From assembly GCA_001412355.1 (NCBI GenBank), contig LKUD01000028.1, positions 1-55,819 on the forward strand: a stretch of DNA of 55,819 bases, given 5' to 3'. The position numbers and the translations under genes are program-made. The notes beneath the pieces were generated by a model. It searched no databases. It was not told the origin of the DNA and was given only the letters and a program-made list of their open reading frames with translations. The stretch comes from Methanoculleus sp. SDB. GTDB taxonomy: Archaea > Halobacteriota > Methanomicrobia > Methanomicrobiales > Methanomicrobiaceae. Position 1 is the first letter of the stretch; each line of letters begins with the position of its first letter. Below, piece by piece: positions 8,227 through 17,526 of this stretch.

Positions 8227-8727
8227 ATGAAAGTGAAAGATGCGATGACCCCCGACCCCGTCACCGTCTCCATGCAGACGACTGTGAGCGAAGCGGCGGG
8301 TCTATTACGGAAAAACCGGATCGGAGGTCTCCCCGTGGTTGACGGCGAGCGTCTTGTCGGGATAGTAACGGAGTCTGATATCCTCACCCTGCTCTCTACC
8401 GGGGACATATCAAACGATCTCTGGCTCCCGTCCCCGCTTGAGATCATCGAGGTACCGATACGCGAGTTTATCAACTGGGAAAAGACAAAAAAAGCGCTTT
8501 CCGACATAGGATCGACACATGTGCAGGACGTTATGACATCTGACGTGATCGCGGTTGATGCCGATGCCACCATCGAGGAGGCGGCGTCACTGATGCTTCG
8601 GGAAGGTATCGCCCGCCTTCCGGTGCTTGCGAAGGGACGGCTTGCGGGCATCGTCACCCGTCTCGATATCGTCCGTGCCATTGGTGCAGGATACGAGGAT
8701 CCCGCAGAGCGGGGCGATAAGGAATGA
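8227..8727 (+). CDS. two-CBS-domain protein inside the arginine operon
   Basis: The protein has 166 residues and is formed almost entirely by two CBS motifs: residues ~1-60 (VKDAMTPDPVTVSMQTTVSEAA...GIVTESDI) and ~95-155 (VQDVMTSDVIAVDADATIEEAA...GIVTRLDIV), separated by a linker with an INWEKTKKAL helix. CBS pairs bind adenine nucleotides and act as energy sensors or regulatory subunits, and no catalytic domain is attached. The gene lies 10 bp after argC and overlaps argJ by ATGA, so it must be cotranslated with the pathway enzymes. I infer a regulatory role in arginine synthesis. A GAGGTGG site precedes the ATG at 8227. Confidence 0.92.
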   Translation: MKVKDAMTPDPVTVSMQTTVSEAAGLLRKNRIGGLPVVDGERLVGIVTESDILTLLSTGDISNDLWLPSPLEIIEVPIREFINWEKTKKALSDIGSTHVQDVMTSDVIAVDADATIEEAASLMLREGIARLPVLAKGRLAGIVTRLDIVRAIGAGYEDPAERGDKE

Positions 8728-9878
8728 AGTCCATCTGTGCCGTGGAAGGGGTTACTGCCACCGGCATTAAGGAAGGCAAATTCGGCCTTACCCTGATCAG
8801 GGCGTCCGGAATCGCCGCGGTCGTCTGCACGCGGAACCTCGTTCAGGCGGCCCCGGTGCGGCTGATGCGCGAAGAGCGCGACCCGGACGGACGGCTCCAC
8901 GGGGTGATCGCGAACAGCGGGTGTGCCAATGCATATACCGGGGAGAGGGGGTATGCCGACGCCCGTGCCATGGCGGCACTCGGTGCCGAAGCCCTCGGCA
9001 CCGTTCCCTCGCGGATTGGTGTCGCGAGCACCGGTGTGATCGGCCGCTACCTGGATCTCGATCTGATCGGTGATCAGTGCCGCCGGATTGCACCCTCCCT
9101 TGCACGAAGCGATGCAGCCGAGGAGGCGGCCGCACGGGCGATCATGACCACCGACCTTGTGGAAAAGCATGCGCTTGTCACCCGGGATACCTTTGCCATC
9201 GGGGGAATCGTCAAAGGGAGCGGGATGATTGCACCGAATATGGGCACAATGCTCGGATTCCTCTATACCGACGCCGATGTCACGCTGCCGGTGCTGCAGG
9301 AGGCGCTTACCGGTGCCTGCCGCCGGAGTTTCAACCGCGTTGTCGTGGACGGCGATACGAGTACCAACGATATCGTCTTCTGTACGGCGACCGGGCTGCG
9401 GGGGACGCCGGATCCGGAGGAATTCACCGCGGCACTCGAAGAACTCTGCATCATGCTTGCACAGCAGATCGCTGCGGACGGCGAGGGTGCGACGAAACTG
9501 ATAGAGATGCGGGTTTCCGGCGCTGCATCCGAGGAGGATGCCGAGTCCGTCGCCCGGACCGTTATCGCTTCCCCTCTCGTGAAAACGGCTGTCTATGGCA
9601 TGGACCCGAACTGGGGACGTGTTATCGCAGCCGCAGGGCGTGCCGGTGTTCTATTCGACCCGGATAACATCTCGCTCTCAATCGGGGAGGGGAAAGGCCG
9701 GTGTTCCCTTGTCGAACATGGGAAGATTGTTGCCCAAACGGACAGGGCGAAGGAGGCAATGAGGGGAAAAACTGTCGTCTTTGACCTGGATCTGCATGAA
9801 GGCCGCGGAGAGGCGACGGCGTGGGGATGCGATCTCACCGGGAAATATGTAGAGATAAACGGGAAGTACACGACATGA
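8724..9878 (+). CDS. argJ: bifunctional glutamate N-acetyltransferase / amino-acid N-acetyltransferase
   Basis: ArgJ transfers the acetyl group from N-acetylornithine to glutamate, recycling it, and in the bifunctional form also uses acetyl-CoA. The 384-residue precursor has the autocleavage region [16 protein letters not shown], where the Thr of GTMLGF is the expected nucleophile and N-terminus of the beta chain, as well as [10 protein letters not shown] and GMDPNWGR. The usual ATMLA is GTMLG here, but the key Thr is kept. Start and stop overlap the neighbours (ATGA on both sides). Confidence 0.97.
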   Translation: MKSICAVEGVTATGIKEGKFGLTLIRASGIAAVVCTRNLVQAAPVRLMREERDPDGRLHGVIANSGCANAYTGERGYADARAMAALGAEALGTVPSRIGVASTGVIGRYLDLDLIGDQCRRIAPSLARSDAAEEAAARAIMTTDLVEKHALVTRDTFAIGGIVKGSGMIAPNMGTMLGFLYTDADVTLPVLQEALTGACRRSFNRVVVDGDTSTNDIVFCTATGLRGTPDPEEFTAALEELCIMLAQQIAADGEGATKLIEMRVSGAASEEDAESVARTVIASPLVKTAVYGMDPNWGRVIAAAGRAGVLFDPDNISLSIGEGKGRCSLVEHGKIVAQTDRAKEAMRGKTVVFDLDLHEGRGEATAWGCDLTGKYVEINGKYTT

Positions 9879-10765
9879 AGAGAGAGGATATTTTAACGGA
9901 AGCGCTGCCGTACATCCAGCAGTTCCACGGAAAAAAGATCGTTATAAAGCTCGGCGGGCATGCGATGGTCGATCCTGCCGTACTTGACACCGTCATTCAG
10001 GACGCCGTGCTGCTGCATTATGTCGGCATGAAAGTCGTGCTGGTCCATGGCGGCGGCCCGGAGATCACCCAGAAAATGCAGGCGATGGGAAAAGAGCCGA
10101 AATTCGTCTCAGGTCTCCGGATCACAGACCGTGAGACCCTCGAAATAGCCCAGATGGTGCTTGTGGGAAAGATCAATTCGGGAATCGTTTCCCTGATCGC
10201 AAAATTCGGAGCGCGGGGTGTCGGCATATCGGGCAACGACGGCAGCCTGCTGGTTGCAAAAAAACTAGATCTCCAGAAGGTGCAGATCGGGGACGAAGAG
10301 CAGGAGGTCGATCTTGGTCATGTCGGCGAGGTGGTGGAAGTCAATGCCCGGCTCCTCGACGTGCTTCTCGCAAACGACTATATCCCCGTCGTCGCCCCGC
10401 TTGCGATTGACCGGAGCGGACAGGATCTCAATGTCAACGCGGATACAGCGGCAGGTGAGATTGCAATTGCGCTCCAGGCCTATAAGCTCGTCAATCTCAC
10501 CGATGTCGACGGCGTGATGAATGCCGGCAGAACGCGGACATTCCGCCGTCTCCGTGCGCATGAAGCTGAGGCGATGATGGCGGACGGATCCATTGTCGGA
10601 GGGATGATCCCGAAACTGAAGGCATGTACGAAGTCTGTGCAGTCCGGTATCAGGTCCGCCCATATCGTCAACGGCAACAGGGAGCACGGCCTGCTCCTTG
10701 AACTCTTCACCGATGACGGGATCGGAACAATGGTACAGAATGACGGGGATCCGGAAATCTCCTGA
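9875..10765 (+). CDS. argB: acetylglutamate kinase
   Basis: ArgB phosphorylates N-acetylglutamate with ATP, the second step of arginine synthesis. The 296-residue protein has the amino-acid kinase motifs: VIKLGGHAM near residue 25, [24 protein letters not shown], the [15 protein letters not shown] site, and [11 protein letters not shown] near the C-terminus. An N-terminal helix ([19 protein letters not shown]) resembles the extension of arginine-sensitive hexameric enzymes, so feedback inhibition by arginine is plausible. The start at 9875 overlaps argJ by ATGA. A frame open to 9821 is less likely. Confidence 0.97.
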   Translation: MKREDILTEALPYIQQFHGKKIVIKLGGHAMVDPAVLDTVIQDAVLLHYVGMKVVLVHGGGPEITQKMQAMGKEPKFVSGLRITDRETLEIAQMVLVGKINSGIVSLIAKFGARGVGISGNDGSLLVAKKLDLQKVQIGDEEQEVDLGHVGEVVEVNARLLDVLLANDYIPVVAPLAIDRSGQDLNVNADTAAGEIAIALQAYKLVNLTDVDGVMNAGRTRTFRRLRAHEAEAMMADGSIVGGMIPKLKACTKSVQSGIRSAHIVNGNREHGLLLELFTDDGIGTMVQNDGDPEIS

Positions 10766-10773
10766 ATTCATCG

Positions 10774-10796
10774 GTTTTCTTTTAAAACAAAGAAAG
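10774..10796 (+). terminator. T-rich dyad after argB
   Basis: A TTTTCTTTT tract 10 bp after the argB stop is part of a 7-bp inverted repeat (TTTCTTT/AAAGAAA). T-rich runs commonly end archaeal transcripts. The promoter of the next gene follows at once, so read-through is possible. Confidence 0.4.
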
Positions 10797-10797
10797 A

Positions 10798-10808
10798 TTT
10801 TATATATC
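10798..10808 (+). promoter_or_regulatory. TATA box of the first PAS/GAF membrane protein
   Basis: TTTTATATATC lies ~40 bp upstream of the ATG at 10843, predicting a leader of about 10-15 nt. It separates the sensor gene from the arginine operon. Confidence 0.6.
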
Positions 10809-10842
10809 ATCCGTCCCGTATGGTTGTGCGGGGGCATCTTTG

Positions 10843-13347
10843 ATGAGCATTCCGCCTTCAGGAAGACTGAATGAGAGCAATTGGCTGATATTTATTCTCG
10901 CCAGTACTGTTCTGTCTTTCGGTGTCATATCCACGACGCTCTCCTTTGGAATCGACGTTTTTTTCTCCCATCTTCTCTATATCCCGGTCATTCTTACCGC
11001 ATACCATTTCACCCGGCGGGGGATTCTCTTCTCTCTCGCAATTGCTGTCCTGTATGTTGCGGATGTCGCAGTGCTGGCAAGCCCCGATCTTTCCCTTCTG
11101 ATCATTACACTGGGCCGTGGCGCGATGTTCATCCTGATAGCCGCCGTTGTCGTGTTTCTCTCTACGCGTCTCCGGGAGCGGGAGCTGAGGTACCATGGCA
11201 CCTTTGACTACTCGGAAGCGGGCATGTGCCTGATCGGGGAGCCGGATCTCATTATCCTCGAGGCTAACCGGCAGTGTGCCCGGATCGCGGGATATCCCTA
11301 TGGCGAGGCGAACGGCACTCCGGTAGCGAAGTTCTGGACCGACGCCCCCGCCCGGGAACGCTTTTTTGCCGAACTTCGCCGTAACGGGACGGTCCGGGGA
11401 TTTGAAACATCGATTTCAGACTCCGGCGGTTCTCCCCTGTGGCTCCTGCTCTCCGGAGGGGTGCTTGATCAGCACACCTATATTGTAGCAATGGTCGACA
11501 TCACCGACAGGAAACGGACAACCGAGGAGATCCGGGCTGCCAATAAGCGGTATGTCGAAATCCTGGACTCCATGCCTGATGCCATTCACGTCATTGACCG
11601 TGACATGCGAATCGTGCTGTTCAACCGGGTGTTCCAGCGATGGTGCCGTGATCTGGGAATATCGCACCTGGCCGGCGCGATCGGCCGACGGTTTGATGAG
11701 GTGTTTCCCTTCCTCCCGCCGTCTGTCGGAGAAGAATACCGGCAGGTTTTCTCGACCGGCAGGCCGCTTGAGACCGAAGAGAGGACGCAGATCCAAGAAC
11801 GGCAGGTCGTGACGCACACGACAAAGATCCCGGTTTCTGAGAATGGAACGGTAGAACGCATCGTTACCGTCATCCGCGACATCACCAGCCTTAAGGATGC
11901 GGAGGCATCGATCCGCGAAAGCGAAGAGCGGTACCGGGCGGTCGTCGAGGATCAGACCGAGCTGATCAGCCGCTTTCTCCCTGACGGCACGCAGGTATTC
12001 GTGAACGATGCATACTGCCGGTATGTCGGAAAAACCCGTGACGAGATTATCGGAACACGTTTCAAACCCTGTATTCCCACGGAAGACCGTGTGCGGCTGG
12101 ATGCGCTCCTTTCATCGCTGACACCCGAATCCTCGACGGGGGTTATTGAACACCGCATTATCATGCCCGACACAACCGTGCGGTGGCAGCAATGGATTGA
12201 CAGGGGATTCTTCGATGAACAGGGCACCTTGAGGGAAATCCAGTCGGTCGGGCGCGATATTACCGCGACAAAGGATGCGGAAGAAGCACACCGGAGATCG
12301 GAAGATCTCTACCGCACGGTCTTTGAAACAACCGGCAGCGCTACGATGATCCTGAATGAAGACGGGACGATATGGCGTGCGAACAGCGAATTCTCATCAC
12401 GTTTTGGATTTTTCAGTGAAGATCTGGAAGGGAAACCAGCCCTCGACCTTTTCGAGGAGGAGGAGCGCGGACGGCTCAGGCTCTACCACCGCGATCGGCG
12501 CGGCAGCGGTCCCTTCCCCCCGCGATCCTATGAGACGTGGATTATCGATCAGCAGGGGATGCGGCGCGATGTCATGCTGACCGTTGACATGATCCCCGAG
12601 ACACGGCAGAGTGTGGTCTCCATTCTCGATTTAACGGCTCAAAAGCAGGCAGAACGCCTCATTACCGTCGCAAACGCCATTAACCAGCTCATTGTCCACG
12701 AGAGGAACGTGACGGATCTTCTCATCAGCGCCTGCGATGAGTTCGGGCGCCTGAACCGGTATTTCGTCGTATCAATCGCGCTAAAGCATGGGGAAATTCT
12801 CAGGCCGGTCGCCATTTCGGATGAGCGATTCACCGGCATGCATTTCTCAGGCTTCGAAAGCCGGCTGTTTTCGGACGCCGTCGAGAGCGGCAATGTCATG
12901 TTTGAAACGTTTTCTGAGGAGGATGGAATGCACCCTTTCAACGCCCTCCTGATCGTGCCGATGGCGGTGGAAAACGACGTGAAAGGCATTCTCTCATTCT
13001 ATATGTACCCGCAGGCGCTCATGCATGATCAGGATATCGCATCGATGAAGACACTCGCCGAGGATCTGGCGTTTGCCATTAAGGCGATCGCGATCGAAAC
13101 CGAAAAACGGCTTGCACTTGAGCAGATTGAGAGAAATATCGAGCAGATGGCAGTATTAAACGACCATATCAGAAATCCCCTTCAGGCTATTGTCGGCCTT
13201 GCGGACATAGAGGGAGGCGATTTGGCGGATAAAATATTCGGCCAGGCGCAGGAAATCGACAGGATTATCCACCGGCTTGATATCGGATGGGTAGAATCAA
13301 CCAAGATCCGGGAGTTCCTGGTAAAACATTACGGTATGGGGAAATAA
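10843..13347 (+). CDS. membrane PAS(x4)-GAF protein with truncated histidine-kinase-like C-terminus
   Basis: The 834-residue sensor has an N-terminal membrane domain (about four helices, residues 12-115, containing the SHLLYIPVILTAYHFTRRG motif), then four PAS domains at roughly 122-230, 237-347, 360-480 and 490-600. A GAF domain (~605-755) and a ~75-residue C-terminal segment related to the dimerisation domain of histidine kinases follow (LNDHIRNPLQAIVGLADIEGG...DRIIHRLDIGW...KIREFLVKHY). There is no HATPase domain. At the usual phospho-acceptor position the residue appears to be Asp, followed by His (ND-H-IRNPL). It is probably a signal-input protein that partners with other proteins. The next gene is a shorter paralogue. 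Confidence 0.88.
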   Translation: MSIPPSGRLNESNWLIFILASTVLSFGVISTTLSFGIDVFFSHLLYIPVILTAYHFTRRGILFSLAIAVLYVADVAVLASPDLSLLIITLGRGAMFILIAAVVVFLSTRLRERELRYHGTFDYSEAGMCLIGEPDLIILEANRQCARIAGYPYGEANGTPVAKFWTDAPARERFFAELRRNGTVRGFETSISDSGGSPLWLLLSGGVLDQHTYIVAMVDITDRKRTTEEIRAANKRYVEILDSMPDAIHVIDRDMRIVLFNRVFQRWCRDLGISHLAGAIGRRFDEVFPFLPPSVGEEYRQVFSTGRPLETEERTQIQERQVVTHTTKIPVSENGTVERIVTVIRDITSLKDAEASIRESEERYRAVVEDQTELISRFLPDGTQVFVNDAYCRYVGKTRDEIIGTRFKPCIPTEDRVRLDALLSSLTPESSTGVIEHRIIMPDTTVRWQQWIDRGFFDEQGTLREIQSVGRDITATKDAEEAHRRSEDLYRTVFETTGSATMILNEDGTIWRANSEFSSRFGFFSEDLEGKPALDLFEEEERGRLRLYHRDRRGSGPFPPRSYETWIIDQQGMRRDVMLTVDMIPETRQSVVSILDLTAQKQAERLITVANAINQLIVHERNVTDLLISACDEFGRLNRYFVVSIALKHGEILRPVAISDERFTGMHFSGFESRLFSDAVESGNVMFETFSEEDGMHPFNALLIVPMAVENDVKGILSFYMYPQALMHDQDIASMKTLAEDLAFAIKAIAIETEKRLALEQIERNIEQMAVLNDHIRNPLQAIVGLADIEGGDLADKIFGQAQEIDRIIHRLDIGWVESTKIREFLVKHYGMGK

Positions 13348-13447
13348 CATCCTGATCGGTATCTCACGGATCAGAATTCCGCCATTCGGCAATCAGAATT
13401 TTAAATGACAATTACTATTAACTCCTATACATAATTCCTCGAATTAG

Positions 13448-15214
13448 ATGTCACATCCGTGGGAACCGGCGGCGTGGTATGATTCGTGGAATTTCCTGAT
13501 TGTAAGCAGCTTTTTCATCACAGCCGGCATTGTCACAGTTTCCCTCTTACTTGGCATTACCGTGCTGATTTCGCACTTCCTCTATATTCCTGTGGTTCTC
13601 GCCTCCTACCGGTACCCCCGGGAAGGGGTTGTGATATCTGCGGCAATCGCCCTGTTGTACTTCGCTGCGGTAATCCTGCTCCTCCCTCCCCTTCTGCCCG
13701 AGACACTCGTCACGGCGGGCCGTGCTGCGATGTTCGTCCTTGTCGGTGGAGCAATATCCTTTCTTTCATTGCGTCTGCAGACGAAGGAGGAGCAGTACCG
13801 GGCCGTCGTCGAGACACAGTCCGAACTGATCTGCCGGTTCTTTCCGGGAGGAAAGATTTTTTTTGTTAATGAGGCGTATGCACGATATTTCGGGATGGAT
13901 CCAACCGATCTGGTTGGTTCCGTGTTCAAATCTGCCATTCCCGATGAAGATCAGGAGAGGGTGACCGCTCATTTTGCAGCCCTTACTCCCTCGCACCCGT
14001 CAGCAATGATCGAGCACAGGGTGTATATGCCGGACGGCACCGTCAGGTGGCACCAGTGGATCGATCATGCATTTTTTACTGAGGACGGTTCTGTTCACGA
14101 GTATCAGTCGGTCGGGCGCGATATTACCGACCGGAAGGACGTGGAAGAGAGGCTTCGCCGATCTGAGGACTTTTACCGGGCGATTTTTGAGACGACGGGC
14201 ACCGGCATGATGATCCTGGAGGATGACGGCACGATCGTACTGGCGAACCGCAAGCTGGAAGCCTTCTTTGGCTACCCGCTCAACGGACTGGTGGGAACCT
14301 CTTACTGGACCCGGGCCCTCGTTCCTGAAGATCGCGAACGCATCCTTGGATATTTTTACAAGAGATCCGAGGGGAAGGAATATGTACCCCGTTCCTATGA
14401 GGCACGCATCTTAGATGCATCCGGTATAGAGCATGAGACGATGGTCACGGTTGACCTGATTCCGGGCACACTGCGACGCGTGGTTTCATTGGTGGATATT
14501 TCAGTAATAAAGCAGGCTGAACGTCTCATTGCTGTGGCGAATACGATCAGCCAGTTCATCGTGCATGAGCGGGATGCCGGGATTCTCCTTGAAAAGGCAT
14601 GCCGGGAATTATCAAATCTCGATCACTATCTCATTGCATCAATCGCTCTTTTCGAGGATGGTGAGATCCATCCCGTCGCCATCTCCGACCCGTCCGGTAC
14701 GTCCCTGAACGAAAGCCACCTCCGTCGCCCTGAGGTCAGGGATGCTCTCTCCATGCGGATACCTGCCCTCGTCCCGTGCGACACCGAAACTCTTTCCTGT
14801 GCATTCGCCATCCCGATGATCATCAATGACACGGCATGCGGCGTCATCATGGTATACCTGTTTCCGGAATCCGCACTCGGAGAGAAGGATTTGGAATCCC
14901 TGCAGGTGCTCGCAAACGATCTCGCCTATGCGATTAACGCTATCCGCGTTGAGGAGCAGAAACGGATTGCCCTTGTCCAGATTGAGCAAAACATGGAACA
15001 GCTTTCGATCCTCAACGACAGTATACGAAATCCCCTGCAGGGAATCGTCGGAATTGCCGACCTTGAGGGCGGATACGTCGCTGACAAAATCCTCCCTTTA
15101 ACGGTGGAGATCGACAGGATCGTCAACCTTCTGGACATCGGAGGTCTTCAATCCCTAAAAATTCGTGAATATCTCCTCCGGCATTACGATATTAACAGCA
15201 CAAAGAACGAGTGA
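13448..15214 (+). CDS. membrane PAS(x2)-GAF protein, tandem paralogue of the preceding gene
   Basis: This 588-residue protein repeats the plan of its upstream neighbour without the first two PAS domains: a membrane domain with SHFLYIPVVLASYRYPREG (residues ~12-110), two PAS domains (~117-235 and ~245-355), GAF (~360-505) and the same DHp-like tail (LNDSIRNPLQGIVGIADLEGG...KIREYLLRHY). The near-identical stretches IEHR..MPD.TVRW.QWID and QSVGRDIT in both proteins show recent duplication. The residue after ND in the tail is Ser instead of His, so this protein cannot be phosphorylated there. No ATPase domain. The ligand is unknown. Confidence 0.87.
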   Translation: MSHPWEPAAWYDSWNFLIVSSFFITAGIVTVSLLLGITVLISHFLYIPVVLASYRYPREGVVISAAIALLYFAAVILLLPPLLPETLVTAGRAAMFVLVGGAISFLSLRLQTKEEQYRAVVETQSELICRFFPGGKIFFVNEAYARYFGMDPTDLVGSVFKSAIPDEDQERVTAHFAALTPSHPSAMIEHRVYMPDGTVRWHQWIDHAFFTEDGSVHEYQSVGRDITDRKDVEERLRRSEDFYRAIFETTGTGMMILEDDGTIVLANRKLEAFFGYPLNGLVGTSYWTRALVPEDRERILGYFYKRSEGKEYVPRSYEARILDASGIEHETMVTVDLIPGTLRRVVSLVDISVIKQAERLIAVANTISQFIVHERDAGILLEKACRELSNLDHYLIASIALFEDGEIHPVAISDPSGTSLNESHLRRPEVRDALSMRIPALVPCDTETLSCAFAIPMIINDTACGVIMVYLFPESALGEKDLESLQVLANDLAYAINAIRVEEQKRIALVQIEQNMEQLSILNDSIRNPLQGIVGIADLEGGYVADKILPLTVEIDRIVNLLDIGGLQSLKIREYLLRHYDINSTKNE

Positions 15215-15219
15215 CCGTA

Positions 15220-15504
15220 TCACGGGAGATTTCCCTCTCCGGTGAATTCGCGCTGCGTCTCTTCACTCATCCCGATCAGGATCGAAAATATCCGCTGGAC
15301 AGCAGCAGGATCGATTCCCTGCTCAACTGCGGCATCGAGCACCCGCTCCAGCACCGCCTCCCGCTGTCCGGAATCCTGAATGGGAAGCCCCTCACGATGT
15401 TTGATGACGCCGATCTCCCGTGCAGCCTTCTGCCGCCGTGCAATCAGGGCGATGATCTCCTTGTCAATAAGAGCTACGGTGTTCCTGAGTTCTTCCAGTG
15501 GCAT
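15220..15504 (-). CDS. aroQ: chorismate mutase, AroQ class
   Basis: The 94-residue protein is a free-standing AroQ-type mutase that converts chorismate to prephenate for phenylalanine and tyrosine. It shows the typical helical pattern: LRNTVALIDKEIIALIARRQKAAREIGVIKHREGLPIQDSGQREAVLERV, with the active-site Arg/Lys/Arg positions (R in ARRQK, K of IGVIK, R in GQREAVL) and a C-terminal helix FSILIGMSEETQ. The length matches monofunctional archaeal enzymes. It is transcribed away from the M50 protease gene and ends 5 bp after the convergent PAS gene. Confidence 0.95.
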   Translation of the reverse strand: MPLEELRNTVALIDKEIIALIARRQKAAREIGVIKHREGLPIQDSGQREAVLERVLDAAVEQGIDPAAVQRIFSILIGMSEETQREFTGEGNLP

Positions 15505-15530
15505 AGAGAAACCTTATGCGGGGGGAATAA

Positions 15531-15590
15531 AAACTCTTGTCACCGGTGTGCATGTATCCACACACATAAGTTATCACCGGATAAACTCTT
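15531..15590. promoter_or_regulatory. divergent promoter region with paired repeats (aroQ / M50 protease)
   Basis: The 98-bp divergent gap holds AAACTCTT at 15531-15538 and 15583-15590, and CACCGG at 15541-15546 and 15575-15580, in mirrored order. An AT-rich TTTTTATT tract (minus strand, ~15526-15533) could be the aroQ TATA box and ATAAACT (~15581) part of the plus-strand promoter. Repeats flanking two promoters suggest a shared regulator. Confidence 0.35.
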
Positions 15591-15602
15591 CACAGAACAT
15601 GC

Positions 15603-16247
15603 ATGCTTGAACAGATATCCCCGAGGGAACGCCACGACCTCCTGATCGCATGGCTTGCGATAGGTCTTGCCTTTACCCTGATATTCACCGACCTTACCCG
15701 GAGTTTCGAAGGCGTCGAGCGATTGCAGGAGTTCGTCATATTTTTTGCGATATCTCTTATAACGGTCGGAATCGGGTTTGTGCTTCATGAAATGGCCCAT
15801 AAATTCTGCGCTATGCGCTATGGCTTCAGGGCCGAGTTCCGGAAGGATAACCAGATGCTGCTTGTCGCGGTCGTGCTCGCCGCACTGGTGGGAGTGGTAT
15901 TTGCCGCGCCCGGCGCTACCGTCATTCAGGGATATGCAATCAGCAGGGAGCAGAACGGGTGGATATCAGCTGCAGGCCCCGTCACGAACCTTATCCTCTG
16001 CATCCCGTTTATCGGGCTGATCGTTCTGGGTGGCGGAAACATCTATAATCTGATTTTTATAACCGGTCTCATAGGATTCAAGGTCAATGCGATGATTGCC
16101 GCGTTCAATATGCTCCCGGTGAGCGTGCTTGACGGGAGAAAAGTGCTCGCCTGGAATCCGCTCGTCTTCGCTGCACTCATTGTAGCTGCGTTTGTGGCCG
16201 TATTTGCCTCGTTTAACACATCAGAGTTTCTCAGTCTTTTATTCTGA
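15603..16247 (+). CDS. site-2 protease family (M50) membrane metalloprotease
   Basis: The 214-residue membrane protein carries the zinc motif HEMAH (in GFVLHEMAHKFCAMRYGF, near residue 61) and the second ligand motif NMLPVSVLDG near residue 175, in the usual arrangement for intramembrane S2P-like proteases. About five or six hydrophobic helices are visible, and there is no PDZ or CBS domain. Such enzymes cut membrane-bound regulators, but the target is unknown. The C-terminus overlaps the tail of the convergent Isf gene by 17 bp. Confidence 0.92.
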   Translation: MLEQISPRERHDLLIAWLAIGLAFTLIFTDLTRSFEGVERLQEFVIFFAISLITVGIGFVLHEMAHKFCAMRYGFRAEFRKDNQMLLVAVVLAALVGVVFAAPGATVIQGYAISREQNGWISAAGPVTNLILCIPFIGLIVLGGGNIYNLIFITGLIGFKVNAMIAAFNMLPVSVLDGRKVLAWNPLVFAALIVAAFVAVFASFNTSEFLSLLF

Positions 16248-16854
16248 CGGGAGCATCTCCGAGGGCGGCCACCTGCTCCACCACCGCCCGCCCCTTCTCA
16301 TATGCCTCGTCGAGGGCGGTCGGGTGCCCCCGTATGCCCCCATATTCATCCATGTTGTTTGCGATGACATTGTCCCAGTATTCAAATCCCATATCGTTGA
16401 AAAACGCGGTCACAATCGGGAATGCTCCGTTGAAGACGTGATCCCAGTTCTGTCCGGCTGTGGAGATGAATACGCCCTTGTGGCGTTTAATGTGCTCGTA
16501 ATCAAAATAGAGCGTTTTTAAAACGAATTTCTGTGCCCAGTATACCTGCCCGCGATCAATCAGCGCCTTGAGCTCGGCGGTGATGCCCATCGAGTAGATC
16601 GGCGAAGAGAGAGCGAGCACGCCGGCCGTCCGGATCTCTTCAAACAGCGTCGTGAAATCATCTGTCAGCACACATACACCGGTTTTATGGCAGGCATTGC
16701 AGCCCTGGCATGACCGGTACTGCAGGTCTTTTAAAACGACTTTATTCACCGCACCGCCCGCCGAGGCGGCGCCTTCAAGGAACCGGTCAAGCAGTGTCTC
16801 GGTGTTTCCGTGCCGTCTCGGACTTCCCGAGATCCCGAGGACGGTGATGCTCAT
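16231..16854 (-). CDS. iron-sulfur flavoprotein (Isf family)
   Basis: The 207-residue protein has a flavodoxin-like FMN site (GISGSPRRHGNTETLL) and the compact cysteine motif C-x2-C-x2-C-x5-C (CQGCNACHKTGVC, residues ~49-61), which binds the [4Fe-4S] cluster in Isf of Methanosarcina. Isf proteins shuttle electrons from ferredoxin and can reduce O2 or H2O2. This gene overlaps its upstream neighbour, a second Isf of exactly equal length, by ATGA, so they may form a heteromer. The set follows genes for peroxiredoxin and desulforedoxin, in keeping with oxygen defence. Confidence 0.92.
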   Translation of the reverse strand: MSITVLGISGSPRRHGNTETLLDRFLEGAASAGGAVNKVVLKDLQYRSCQGCNACHKTGVCVLTDDFTTLFEEIRTAGVLALSSPIYSMGITAELKALIDRGQVYWAQKFVLKTLYFDYEHIKRHKGVFISTAGQNWDHVFNGAFPIVTAFFNDMGFEYWDNVIANNMDEYGGIRGHPTALDEAYEKGRAVVEQVAALGDAPVRIKD

Positions 16855-17474
16855 CCGACCACTTCCCCTGTAAGCATTTTAAGGCGGGTTATGATCTCTT
16901 TTCCGAGCCTCCGGGCGTCAGGCTCTGCCGTCGGGTGGTCAAGGATCGCTCCTTTCTCGTCCACACCGTCAACAAGGAGGTAATAGATATCACGGTCCCG
17001 TACATCGGAGAGATGGAAAAAGCACTTTATCGAGGGGATTGCCCCGTCGAAGACAACGTCCCATTTCTGACCTGCCGTGGAGAGGAATGCACCGAGGCGT
17101 TTGCCTTTCCGTTCAGGTGGAGTCACCGGGAGTTTCAGCACGTATTTCCGTGATCTGAATACCTGCATGCGGTCGACAAGTGCCTTTGCCTGTGCGCAGA
17201 TCCCCATGCAGAAGATGGGTGACGCGAGGATGATGCAGTCCGCTTCGATGATTGATTCGAGTACCCGCGGCAGATCATCTTCCTGAATGCACCGGTTCAG
17301 TTTTTCACAGGCATTGCAGCCCCTGCACGGGTTGATGGTGATGTCGGTAAGAGCGATCTTCTCGATCGCCACGTCCTCCTCCTCTGCCATTGATGCGAGC
17401 AGCCAGTCCAGCAGGGTCTCGGAATTCCCCTGCCGCCGCGGGCTTGTCGCGAATGCAAGGACTTTCAGCGTCAT
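16851..17474 (-). CDS. iron-sulfur flavoprotein (Isf family), second copy
   Basis: This 207-residue paralogue of the downstream gene has FMN-binding FATSPRRQGNSETLL at its N-terminus and the full cluster motif CRGCNACEKLNRC (C-x2-C-x2-C-x5-C). The start at 17474 puts the FMN loop at the N-terminus as in the paralogue; the frame is open to 17567 but that part overlaps the end of the peroxiredoxin gene. The 52-bp gap from the peroxiredoxin stop allows either an internal promoter or continued transcription. Confidence 0.92.
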   Translation of the reverse strand: MTLKVLAFATSPRRQGNSETLLDWLLASMAEEEDVAIEKIALTDITINPCRGCNACEKLNRCIQEDDLPRVLESIIEADCIILASPIFCMGICAQAKALVDRMQVFRSRKYVLKLPVTPPERKGKRLGAFLSTAGQKWDVVFDGAIPSIKCFFHLSDVRDRDIYYLLVDGVDEKGAILDHPTAEPDARRLGKEIITRLKMLTGEVVG

Positions 17475-17526
17475 AACGTTTCCGTTCGCCGGGAGGGGAA
17501 AAAAAGGTTCTCCGGAGAAGGCCGGA

